From assembly GCA_036936605.1 (NCBI GenBank), contig JAUPFV010000002.1, positions 160,634,813 through 160,698,812 of the forward strand: DNA of 64,000 bases, in the 5' to 3' direction. Source of the DNA: Limnanthes douglasii subsp. nivea (Eukaryota; Streptophyta; Magnoliopsida; Brassicales; Limnanthaceae). Shown here one piece after another: positions 44,617 to 56,278 of the stretch (its first letter is position 1; the number at the start of each line of letters is the position of its first letter). The position numbers were made by a program, and so were the translations under genes. The notes under the pieces were generated by a model. The model worked only from the letters and a program-made list of their open reading frames with translations, was not told the DNA's origin and ran no database searches.

Positions 44617-47600
44617 ATGGAAGCTTTAAGCGCTTGTACTGTGACATCACTCCACAGACCAACAATCATTCCCAATACCCATTATTTAAAACCCAGGTTC
44701 TTTGATTCCTTGAACAATCCCAAACGCACTTCTTGTTTTTCATCCATTAGTAGAAATCCACCATCAGAATCCAAGCTTTTCACTACTCTAACCTCGAACC
44801 CGGTTTCGACCGAGTCAACAGACTCAGCTGGAGAGAAATTCGATTGGTATTCCCAGTGGTACCCGTTGATGCCACTGTGTGATCTCGATAAGAGAGTACC
44901 ACATGCGAAGAAAGTTTTAGGCATTGATGTGGTTTTGTGGTGGGATAGGAGTGAAAATGCGTGGAAGGTGTTTGAGGATATGTGTCCTCACAGGTTGGCT
45001 CCTTTATCTGAAGGAAGGATTGATCAATGGGGGAGGTTGCAGTGTGTGTATCATGGCTGGTGTTTTGATGGCTCTGGTGATTGTAAATTGATTCCTCAGG
45101 CACCTCCCGATGGCCCACCGGTACTACCATATTCGTTCATTAGTAACTTCTGGACCTTTTTTTTTTTTTTTACTTTCGAGTTATACATGGATGTTTATCT
45201 GTTTCCTTTTTCATTCTGGTTTTGGATTTTTTGTCGATGTTCTGTGTATTTAAGATAAGTGACGATATTTGTGACTTTCTGTGTATGAGTACTGTATTAT
45301 TTAATATGATCATCTATTTATGAATGGAATATTTCGACTTAGGATGATTGCGTGTACTAAAAGCAATATATTACATTTTGCGGCTTTTATAATACGTGCT
45401 CGTATGGGTTGATATCTTGAGCACACTTGCAAAAGTTCAAAATTTGTCTAACCACTCGGTCAAATTATGTAGGTTCATGCATCCAAGAAAGCATGTGTCG
45501 CTGTGTATCCTAGTACCGTGCAGCATGAGATTGTGTGGTTTTGGCCTAACAGTGATGCAGTGTACAAAGATATCATCAAAACGAAGAAACCTCCATACAT
45601 CCCCGAACTAGAAGATCCCTCATTTACTAAATTGATGGGAAATAGAGATATTGCATATGGGTATGCATTGATACAACCACCTACTTTCTTTACAACGTGT
45701 TAGCTCCTTTGAAGAGAACGTATGTTTATTGAATTGTATTTGATATTTTTAACAGCAAATCTTCAAATGAACGTTGGATAAAATTTCAGGTATGATGTAT
45801 TAGTAGAAAATTTGATGGACCCTGCTCATGTTCCTTATGCTCATTATGGATTGATGCGAACTGGTAAACCCAAAGGTAAGAACTTGCTTGGTAGCCTTTG
45901 TTTCTTCCTTACACCCTATTTCTGATATGTAAACAAGATGTGGCGAAGAGTGGAATATTGCCCATCTTATAAAAATAAAAATACATTTAGCTGATAATAA
46001 TTTAGTCCTCCCACAAAACTTCAGTTTTGTTTCGCTTGATAATCTTATAATAAAAAAAAATTGTTTCTATTACTTCCATTTCTGCTCTTTGTCAACGTAA
46101 GTTTAAGCTTCATCATCGTCCCTAATATTGAAGTAACTTGGCAGAGAAGGTTGATAGAGAAGGAGGTCGGCCACTTGAAATAAGTGTGAAGAGATTGGAT
46201 GAAAAAGGTTTCGTTGCCATGCAGGAATGGGGATCCTCAAACTTTGTAGCACCTTGCATCTATCGTGCTTCTTCTGACCCTCCTCTTGTGGATCAAGAAA
46301 ATGGCTCTGTACCATCAGCCGAAACCAGTGAGGTTATACACAATTGATACATACTTTCAACCAACCTAATTACAGACACTAAATGTTTTAGTCTTCTACT
46401 CCATGTTATGATTATGTCACCTAATGTATATGACTGATGCAGACGACACCGCCTGCACGGAGATTGTCTCTAATTTTCATTTGCATTCCAGTGAGTCCGG
46501 GTAAGAGCAGACTGATATGGACATTTCCCAGAAATTTTGGGATTCTGATTGATAAGATTCTTCCAAGATGGTTATTCCATGTTGGGCAGAACCTAATTCT
46601 GGATTCAGATTTGTATCTTCTTCATTTAGAGGTGAACACTTTTTACATCATTCAAGGCCATCATTAATTTTTGCACGGAAATTCTAGAGGTGATTTTTTT
46701 TCGTGTCTGCCTACCGTGCTTCTGTCAACCACGAGTAAAACGATTCTACGATTGTTTAAATTGACAAATATATAAATTTGTTTTGGCTAGAAAATTTTGT
46801 TGTTTAATTATAGCCTTCTATAGCAAAGTTTATAATAATTACGGACTCTTTGTGTGATCTATTAGGAGCGTAAGATAATGGAGGTGGGACCTGTGAATTG
46901 GCAAAAATCCTGTTACGTCCCAACAAAATCAGATGTACTAGTGGTGAGTTTTAGACGGTGGTTCAACAAGTATGGAGGCGGTCAGGTTGACTGGAAAGGG
47001 AAGTACAGTGGAGCACTTCCACCATCACCTCCTAGAGAAGAGCTTCTGGACAGGTAAACTGCCTATTGCTATATAAACAATACGTGTAAGATGATATTCA
47101 GAGTCTCAAAGTTTCAGGGGCGAAAAGCAAGAAACTATAATCTAATGGTATATTTTGGAATACCAAATAGGATTAGAGTGATAGATTGGATTCAAATATC
47201 GGGTTTTAGAATCTGATCCCAAGCTTCTGGCTTGCCAACGATCGAGCTACTTAAACACCGGTCCAAAGAGGCTCGTCTCGAGCTTCATTATTAGACTGGA
47301 AATTTTTGTAGCAAGTTTTAAGAAATTTTTTGAGCTTGAGCTCGAGTTCCTAGCTCCTTTAAATAAGTAAAATATATTTATTTAGAATACCCCTAAGGAA
47401 TGTTGAGGCAAACATTTTAGAGGGAATAAGTATGTTGTAATTATATTAAAAGGATTATCTCTAAATTTTTTGTAAATCTTATCTTCTAAGAGTTTTCAAA
47501 CGTGTTTGATGTTCAAGCTCTAGCTCAAACTCGCACCGATAAATTACGAGCCGGGCTCAATAATCAACACAAATTTGAGCTGAGCCAAGCATTAAAAAAT

Positions 47601-48113
47601 CGACCCGAAACGGAGGCTTGATCTTCAGTATTTTTGTTCGAGCAAAGGTCGAGCTGCCAGGTATTCAGCTCCGCTCGATTCCAGCCTACGTCCCGTATAG
47701 ACTTTGACTTGTCAGGACTAATTTCGCCCATGATTAACTAGTCACATGTTGACGCCAAAAACCGGATTGGACTTTCTAATCCTAGGACTAGTTAATCTTT
47801 CTATATATCAGCAACGACAGGATCGGAACTTGACAAAACTGTCTTTGTTATATGTAGGTATTGGTCCCATGTGGTGAACTGCCGCAGTTGTAATTCTGCT
47901 TACAAGGCCCTAAACGCGGTTGAAGTAATCTTACAGGTCCTCTCTGTTGTGTTGATTGGGATTGTAGCTGCAGCAAAGCCAGGCTTGTTGCCTACTGCTG
48001 CAAGAACCGCGGTGGTCATTATGGCAGTCATATGTTTTGGGGCTTCCAAATGGTTGGCTCATTTCATTTACAAGAATTTCCGGTACCACGACTACAATCA
48101 TGCCGTTGTTTAA
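44617..48113 (+). CDS. PTC52: Chloroplast Rieske oxygenase, PTC52 (ACD1-like)
   Basis: Seven coding exons: 44617-45120, 45473-45660, 45790-45875, 46145-46332, 46443-46631, 46866-47053 and 47858-48113; GT-AG introns, 1599 nt, 532 residues. Residues 1-70 are Ser/Thr-rich, a chloroplast transit peptide. Rieske [2Fe-2S] ligands: C123, H125 (CPHRLAP) and C143, H146 (CVYHGW). Mononuclear iron site: DPAHVPYAH with H244 and H249. Near the C-terminus NCRSC (C456, C459) is the redox CxxC of the PAO/TIC55/PTC52 group, followed by two hydrophobic segments (about 469-488 and 494-519) that anchor it in the inner envelope. PTC52 was described as a protochlorophyllide-a oxygenase linked to the translocon for pPORA. 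PTC52 is preferred over PAO because of the [23 protein letters not shown] and [20 protein letters not shown] wording. The 804-bp last intron holds gagctcgag-rich repeat DNA. Intact. Confidence 0.93.
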
Positions 48114-49681
48114 AGATATTACTGTTTGAAATAAATTTTACCCGCCATATAAACTCAGGTAGTGTAAATATGACATAAAGTAATGGATTGCTCCAGTATT
48201 TAAAGGATCGTCTAAACATCACTAAACCTATGTAAACTGTAAAACAAGGATTGGAAATGAAGTGGGTGGAAGTGAAAGAGCCATAGAGTATAAATATAAA
48301 TCTTCGGAAAAATGGTTTTCAATAATTGAGTGATAAAAAAAATGAATCACTCGTGTTTTGATTGTCTTATTTTTAGTGCATTTCTTTTTTCTTCTGACTC
48401 AACTTTTGTTCTATTGATAAAACATCGGACGGGACAACTTCACAGGTTGTAGGTCCATATAAACCAATTATATAATTGGAGTATCTAAAAGTGTTTATAC
48501 ATGTTATTTTTTGAGTTTAAATAAAACTTGCCCTTTTTTTGTTTTGATCTGTTTAAAATTCCATTGAGTTGCGTGAAGTTTTGAACATTTTTTTTTGGCT
48601 ATCAATTTGGATTTTTAAAAGTTTGCTCGTAATCTAAGAGTATTTTGTTTGCAATTATTAGTTTTTGTGACAAATAGTTCATGAATTATTCATTTTTAAT
48701 AGATGTAGTTTTTTAATTTTTTGTTTTTATAAATTTAGTTTCCTTAATAAACATGCACGAATGCTAACTTTATCTAGAATGGATAGTCTAAGAACTAGCG
48801 GTGGACTTTTGAAAGTTTACGAACTACGTGTCATCAAAATGATAGTCCAGGGGCAGAGACTGCCAACGGATTTTTGAAAATCCATAGACTATCTATCACC
48901 AAAATCAACAGTACAAAGACTAGTTCTGTTCAATACCAAATTACATGGTCTCGTGGTGGAACTTCCCCAACGACTATAAAGTTTCTGTAAGACTAATTTC
49001 GAACCTTTACCTAAACACAAATACTTTCGTTACGTCAATTTCAAGATTTTTCGATGCACAAATTTTATAAAAGAACAAATTTATAGACACATTGGTTCAT
49101 GATCCACCCATACCAATTATTTCAAAAATACTCATCAATAAACGAGTTACAAAACTACTTCACTTATTAAATTAGTATGAACATTCCTCTCATAATTAAA
49201 TGAGATAAAATAGATCGAACATGGAATATTAATACTTAATTATTATTTTTGGGCGAAACTTGCTTCTTCTCAAGTTTAGCTTTGGTATGTCCTAAGTTAT
49301 TATTCAAACACCATATTAATAATAACAAACACCACATCAATTAAACTTGCCAAGACAAAACATCAATTAAACTTGCCAAGTTTGTCTTGTTTGGCCATCA
49401 TTTTTGTTTTGGCATGGTCTTCTTCTAAATCAGGAACGCTTTTGTTGACACGATAAATTGAACAAAATACTCAAAGTATTGGTTCTCATTTTTCCTATAT
49501 CGATTATTAGATTAAATTATTTTAAAATGAATGTTTTATTTTTTTTTTCTTTAGTAGTTTGGTTTGATGATTTGGGCATATGTCTATCTGTAATGAATCT
49601 ACTTAAAACCTATACTTTATTAGTATAAAAAAATAAATATAATTTGGAGTATTTTGCTTCATAGTCAACTAGTATTGTGTA
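48114..49681. other. AT-rich spacer with traces of a decayed repeat
   Basis: 48.75-48.95 kb has repeated phrases (gatagtc, aaatccatagactatc, ggacttttgaaagttt) like those at 19.9-20.1 kb, perhaps a decayed MITE; ends not determinable. 49340-49390 has a short duplication (acatcaattaaacttgccaa twice). No gene. The last five bases (gtgta) are the target duplication of element D. Confidence 0.5.
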
Positions 49682-50087
49682 TGATGAGTCCGAATTCTGC
49701 TTACTCATCGGACAAGGACAGATCGGACCAAGGCCTCCGGACCAGACAAACCACTTCGAACACTTAGCCCATTAAACAGTTCGGACTATGACAAAAGTAC
49801 TAAAAAACCTAAACACTTCTTGACTAAGCTACTTGATCTCCTACTTAGAGCTCATGGATCTTTAAACATGACCCGGGTCCATTAAACATGACCCGAAAAC
49901 CCATAAGGCCCAAATGTAAGGGTATAAATACCCAACCACCTGCATTAAATGTGGGTAATGAAAATTAAATACAACCAGGGTGCTTAATTCTCCCTGTACT
50001 TTCTACTCTAAATATAAAACACCCATACACTTCCACAAACCTCCAAAAAATTAAAAATTTACCCTCAAACGATAATTAACCACACCA
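49682..50087 (+). repeat. 5' LTR of element D
   Basis: 406 bp, starts tgatgagtccgaattctgct and ends aattaaccacacca. Contains the direct repeat aaacatgaccc (twice, near 49863) and gggtataaatacc (TATA-like, 49920). Related to the solo LTR at 9992-10349 and more distantly to the LTR of element C. Confidence 0.97.
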
Positions 50088-50088
50088 A

Positions 50089-50108
50089 ATTGGCGACCAC
50101 AGTGGGAG
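50089..50108 (+). other. Primer-binding site of element D
   Basis: attggcgaccacagtggga starts two bases after the LTR, the usual place and wording (TGGCGACC..) for this lineage. I do not assign the tRNA with certainty. Confidence 0.6.
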
Positions 50109-50161
50109 GAGAAGGTGCGTGAATCAAGCATTCGAAACCAGCAAGAAAAGTCAGTCCGAAT

Positions 50162-51720
50162 GGATCCGGACTCCCCGGAAGTACCACCAGCTTTGCTCGA
50201 AGTGGTGGGTGAAAATGATGAGTACACTATCGAAGAGCGCGATATGTTAAAAGGTGAAATAGAAGCTCTAAGGGCAGAAAATGCTGAGATGGGCATGAAA
50301 GAATAGTCAAAAGCGTCGGTTTCTCATCATACCGATAACCCCAGAGAGCATGAGCCTTCAAAGACTCATGTGAGTACCAAAAAGACCCATGCCAGCTCCA
50401 AAAAGTCTCACCGGTCTAAGCCAGTGGAGAGTTCCGACTCAAGCTCAGGATCTTCTGATAGCTCTTCGGATGATGAGGGAGTTGAAGAATCCTTATCCTC
50501 TAGCAGTGATGAGGGTTGAACTAAAGAGAAGCAAAAACAGATCAAAAAGTACTCAAGGAAAAGGGATAGACATGGAAAGATGAAGAAGAATATTGGTAAA
50601 AGGTCATCTCATAGCCGGAGGCATGTGGACCGGATGCTGATGGATCCTTTCGCTTTCCACGATGAACCAGGCATCTTTGCTACTCCCAATGAGGATACTG
50701 TGTTCAGTCGTGGCAGAAATTGGAGGCAATCTCCATTATCTTCCAAAATTCTGTCCGGAAACCTCCCTAAGAGGTTTGACAGCACTAAAATGGAAAAGTA
50801 CGATGGCAGTACTGATCCGGACAACCATTTGGAACAATTTAAAAACTTCATGATGAACTTTGATGACGATGATAAGCTACTTTACAGAGCATTCTCCCAA
50901 TCATTTACGGGGAGTGCTCTAAAATGGTATAACAGCCTACCGCAAGGCTGTATCAAGAATTTTGATACCTTTTAGGTAGCCTTTCGAAGGCAGTTCGTTG
51001 GGAGTAAAGAACTAAAGGGCAATGGAGATACAATAATCCATTGTGCCCAGGAGCCAAATGAATCCTTAAAGGAATATATAAGTCGTTTTGTGAACACCAA
51101 GAATGGGTTGGCTGATTGCTTCGAGCAAGTGGCAATAGCATCCTTAAGACATGGATTGAACCCTGGTAATTTGGCTGATTCAGTGACCAGAAAGAAGGCC
51201 TTGACTTGGGGAGGGTTGCTGAATCAGGTTGGAAAACAGATCAACGTTGATGAAACAAAGAAAACCAGGGTGCACAGGCAGGTGAGGTCTACCCCGGTGG
51301 CACCAAATCCCAATTAGAATCAGTCCGGGAACAAGGCAAAAGAGACCGGACAGGGGCATGGTAGGGCCAAAGCCCAGTCTCAGCCAGCTGCTCCTGCTCA
51401 GAGTCAGCAATCCAGAAACAAGAGAGGGCCTTGGGTCCAACCGGAGTGGTTCGCAGAATTGAGAGAAAGTGTGGCCACCAAATTTGATAAAACAAATGTA
51501 GAAGTGCACTATAGAAGACCGGCCACACTCCAATCTCCTAGAGAACATCGTAATAATTCCTTCTGCCAATATCATAATGATATTGGCCATACCACTGATG
51601 ATTGTATAGCTTTGAAGCAAGAAGTTCAAAATTTGATTGAAAGGGGAAAGCTGGGGGCTTATGTCAAAAGAAGAGGAGGTAACAGGCCTGACAATACTCA
51701 CCGGGTTGGACCAAGTAGTG
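50162..51720 (+). pseudogene. gag of element D, with in-frame stops
   Basis: Begins MDPDSPEVPPALLE; the first 48 codons end at a TAG. A Ser-rich stretch is followed by RRHVDRMLMDPF, PKRFDSTKMEKYDGSTDPDN and FSQSFTGSALKWYNSLP, the Gag core. TAG stops follow at 50973-50975 and 51315-51317, both in the same frame as the flanking coding sequence, so they look like point mutations. The CCHC zinc knuckle CQYHNDIGHTTDDC is at about 51565-51606. Nucleocapsid and capsid functions are therefore lost in this copy. Confidence 0.85.
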
Positions 51721-54700
51721 CTGCTCCGGAGGGAGCCATGGTTATAATCGAGAGGTTTGATGTGGAATCTGAATACTTGGATCCTGATCCAACACGAAAT
51801 AGAGTGGGTGAAATTGAGGAATCTTCTAGAACGGTCTCCGGACTCATCAGGTTTTTTGAGTCACTGACAATTTTCGGAGGAGATACTATGACAACTCCTA
51901 CTGCTTCTTCGAGGAAGAGGCACGTTCATACTTTGGCCACCCAGCTAGAAGGGGGCATGACTTCCTATCAGTCGCAAATTCTATTCCCCTTCATCGTTTT
52001 TGATGAAGATGATTTGAGAGATATAGCTGGCCCTCATGAAGATGTTGTTGTCATAGGAGCATCCATTGAAGGCAATGGCATAAGGCGAATTTTGGTGGAT
52101 ACTGGAAGCTCAGCCAATATCCTTTTCTTAACCACATACAAGAGAATGAAAAATCCAGCTGTAATTCAGAGTTCAGATAGATCAATTGTGGGCTTTACTG
52201 GAAGCTCAGCAGATGTGATCGGGGAGTTCGAAGAAGAAGTTTTGTTGGGCAAGGGCCCTTTTAAGAAGATGGGCATGATACTTTTTATTGTGGTGGATTG
52301 TCCCACTTGCTATAATGTTATTTTAGGGAGGTCTTCGCTCTCTAGGATGCATGCAGTGGCTTCAACAGTCCACCAATGTTTGAAATATGCTGTTCAGGGA
52401 CAGGTGGGAGTTGTCTGGAGCAGTCAAAAGGTTGCAAGGGAATGTTATGCTACAGCTCTGGCTCCCCAAACGCTGGGGGCAGTTCGTATCAACGAGCAAT
52501 AGCAATTTGAGGGGCTTTCTAGGGGTGAGGGTGAAATTGATGACCCCAGAGAGCCCCCTGGTGTGTTAATACCGGTCGAAGAGGTAGAGACACATTGTAT
52601 AGAAGAAGGAAAAAGTGTCAAGATAGGATCTAAGATGCCACCTGGTCTGAAAAGTGAGATGCTAAAGTTTTTGAAAAACTATCAGCATGTTTTTTCTTGG
52701 TGCAATGTTGATGTTACTGGGGTTCCAGCAGATGTGATATCACATCACTTTATCCGTCCGGAAAGACATAGCACCAGTGGTTCAAAAGAGAAGGGCATTT
52801 TCCAAAGAAAATGCTGATGTTATTGTACAAGAGGTTGATAGGCTCACAAAGATGGGGCATATCAAGGAGTCCCAATATCCTTTGTGGACTGCCAATCCGG
52901 TCCTGGTAAAAAATAAAAATGGCAAGTGACGCATGTGCATTGACTTCACAGATCTCAATAGAGCTTGCCGAAAAGATTTGTATCCAGTCCCCCGGATTGA
53001 CCAATTGGTAGACTCCACCTCTGGGAACAAGCTACTATCCTTTATGGATGCTTTCTCCGGATACAATCAAATCCAAGTAGATCCGAAGGATCAAGAGCAT
53101 ACCACATTCGTCACTAGCAGAGGTCTTCATTGCTACAAGGTAATACCGTTTGGGTTGAAAAATGCTGGGGCTACTTATCAGAGGTTGGTAAACAAAGCTT
53201 TTGCTGATCAGATTGGAATGAATATGGAAGTATACATCGATGACATGATGGTAAAGAGTGTGGATGAGCAATTGCACTTGGCTAACCTCCAAAAACCTTT
53301 TACCAACTTGGTGAAAGTAAATTTGAAGTTAAACCCAGAAAAATGTGTGTTCGAAGTGCAATCCGGGAAGTTTCTGGGCTATATTATAAGTGAGCATGGG
53401 ATACAGCCCGATCCGGACCAGCTTAATGCTCTGTTCCACATGGAGCCTCCTCGAAATATTAAAGAAGTACAACGACTAACGGGGAGGTTAGCTGCTTTAA
53501 ACAGATTTATCTCAAGATCTTCGGACAGGTGTGCCCCGTTTTTTCAAACCTTGAAGGGTGCAAAGGGATTTGATTGGACCTCGTAGTGTGATGAGGCTTT
53601 TAATGAGATTAAGAAGCACATATCCTCCCCCAAAACCTTGTTTAAACCAATTGATGGGGAAACACTCTTCGTATACTTGGCAGTTTCAAGTTGTGCCATC
53701 AGTGTTGTGTTGGTGAGAGAAGTGGATAATTACCCCCATCCAGTCTACTACATCAGCAAAAGTTTAATAGATGCTGAAAGGCGTTATTTGAAACTCGAAA
53801 AGTTGGCGTTAGCTCCGGTAATAGCTGCAAGAAAGATGAGGCCTTATTTCCAGGCTCATCCTATCATCGTCCGGACTTCTTTTCCCTTGAGGAATGTCCT
53901 CCAAAAGGCAGACATTTCAAGTAGGATGACTAAATGGTCGGTAGAATTGGGGGATTTCGACATTGATTTCGCTCCTCGAACAACAGTTAAGGCCCAAGCT
54001 GTGGCTGATTTTTTGGTTGAATTTCACTCTGACAGAGATTCAGAGCAGGCTACTGACATGAAAGATAAAAAGGTCTGGGTCATCCGGACGGATGGTGGGT
54101 CCAGCACTATGGGATGTGGTGCAGGGGTGTGTTTGACTTCTCCATATGAAGACAAAATGTACCAAGCTATATGTTTTGCTTTCAGGGCTTCCAATAATGA
54201 GTCTGAGTACGAAGCGGCTATAGCTGGTTTAAAGTTAGCCTATATTTGTGGGGCTAAGAGGGTCAAGCTACTGAGCGACTCCCAGCTTCTTATCCACCAT
54301 GCCCAAGGTCAATCTGAGGCTAAAAAGGAGCAGCTAGTGAAGTATTTACTTCTTCTTAAAAATGAAGCACTCAAGTTTAAAAGCATTATTTACGAGCATA
54401 TACCCCGGACAGAAAATGAGTTGGCAGATTCGTTGGCAACTATAGCATACACGGAGTCGTATCCATGGATCCATGTCCTGGAGAGCCCCTCCATTCAACT
54501 TAATATGGGTAAAGAAGAAGAAATTTTTGAAGTACAGGTGAAACAACCTCAGGATTGGAGATTTCCTCTCCTGCAATACCTCTCCGACGGCATCGTGCCT
54601 CCGGACAAATCACTAGCAAGAAAACTTAAACACAAGGCCCATGGTTTTATCATACTAAGAGACATTCTGTATAAAAAGTCTTACAGTAAACCTCTTCTGC

Positions 54701-55791
54701 GCTGTTTGGGGGACGGTGAGTCTCAGGTAGTCCTCTCTGAATTACATGATGGTGAGGGATCAACTCATTGTGGATTCAGGGCTTTAACAAGGAGAGTTTT
54801 ATTGGCCGGCTACTATTGGCCATCTATCATGAAAGATGCTAAGGAGCTGGTAAGAAGATGTGACCCATACCAAAGATACAGCAACGAAATTCCTGTCCCG
54901 GCCATTCTTTTAGAGTCAATTTGTGAGCCTATACCTTTTGCTCGATGGGGGTTGGATTTAGTGGGGCATCTCCTTATGGCATCCGGAGGGCGCAGGACTA
55001 TAATCGTTGCTATAGATTACTTTTCAAAGTGGATTGAAGCAGCCCCTCTAGCAGGAACAACATCAAAAGCTGTCATAAAATTCATTTTATCCAACATCTG
55101 TTGTAGATTTGGTGTCCCACAAAAGATAACAACAGACAATGGGCCACAGTTCGACAATAGGGAAATGGAGAGTTTTTGTGCCTTAAGGGGTATACAACAT
55201 TATTTCTCTTCACCTTTCTACCCACAAGGAAATGGCCAGGTTGAAGTAGCTAACAGAACTATTATGTCCGGTTTAAAGAAGAATTTGGAAGGGGCTGCTG
55301 GGAAATGGCCTAGTTATTTACAAGAGGTCTTGTGGGCCTACCAGACAACACCTGGGGCTGCAACTCAGGAGTCACCTTTTGCGTTGGTCTATGGGATGGA
55401 TGCAGTGGCTCCCATAGAGGCAACTCTCCCATCATTTTGTGTTCACCACTTCTCCGAATGCGCTAACGAAGTGGCAATCAGAGGTTAGCTCGATCTAGTG
55501 GAAGAAAGACGAGTTAAAGCTCACCTTAGAGTTGCACACAATCAGGGTTTGATGAGAAGCAGATTTGCTTCTAAAGTTAAAAGAAGAGATTTCCAACCGG
55601 GGGACAAAGTATTAAGGAAAGTCTTCTTGCACACTAAAGAAAAACAGCTCAGAAAATTGGCCCCAACCTGGGAAGGACCTTATATGGTTGTTGAGAGGCT
55701 TAAACCTGGAACATATTGGCTAGAAGACAAGGATGGAAGAGTTTTGACCCACCCTTGGAATATCGAGCATCTCCGGTTGTACTTGGAGTAG
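51721..55791 (+). pseudogene. pol of element D (PR-RT-RNaseH-INT), with stops and a frameshift
   Basis: Protease: RRILVDTGSSANILF (about 52090). Stop TAG at 52500-52502. A frameshift near 52790 and TGA at 52927-52929 precede the RT: CIDFTDLNRACRKD, NKLLSFMDAFSGYNQIQ, IPFGLKNAGATYQRL and the catalytic YIDDMMVKS. TAG at 53584-53586. RNase H: TDGGSSTMGCGAG with NNESEYEA and LLSDSQL (D, E, D). Integrase: zinc-binding THCGF..C (second Cys of the last pair is Tyr), D in LDLVGHL, TDNGPQFDN, FYPQGNGQVEVANR (E), then TAG at 55486-55488 and a C-terminal RFASKVKRRDFQPGDKVLRK..HPWNIEHLRLY. Otherwise very well preserved, consistent with recent decay. Confidence 0.92.
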
Positions 55792-56278
55792 CATTTGTGT
55801 AAATATTTACTTGTTTGAACATCCATGTAAATATTTGGGGGCATACTCTTTCCTCCATGGTGGCACGGGGAGGTTTTAATGAGGTGTCCAGCCTTTTAAA
55901 TAAAATTTGATGCCTTCTTAAAAACTTTTCTGAAGTGTTCTTTCTTTTGTCACACCATCCGGATTGAAATAAAAGAGTGATGACCACTTAAACATTTGTC
56001 ATTGCAGAATTTAAACACTCTCACTATGAAATAACTAAGGGCTATTTAAACTCTAGCCATCAAAATTGGAACACACTATGAAAGAAGGTGAGAATTGTGC
56101 AAAACAAGGATATTCATTAAAATAATTTAAGTGCCTTGGCCTTCCAAGGACTTTCAAATTGTCAAAACAGAATAAAGGATCTATCCGGTCAGAAACCGGA
56201 CACACTTACAAAAAGAATGCCTTGGCCTTCCAAGGACTTTGGTTCAAATAACATGAAAAGTAAAAAGTAATTCGTAAA
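55792..56278. other. Spacer between pol and the antisense gene of element D
   Basis: Non-coding. Contains a repeated phrase tgccttggccttccaaggactttc at about 56131 and 56218 (85-90 bp apart). Would include the 3' end of the pol transcript in sense and the 3' UTR of the antisense gene. Confidence 0.6.

Noticed and set aside
45245..45472. Read-through of PTC52 exon 1 (open to 45258)
   Set aside because: The gtactacc donor after GPP and the acceptor before VHASKKA restore family sequence; the read-through is poly-Phe from a T run.
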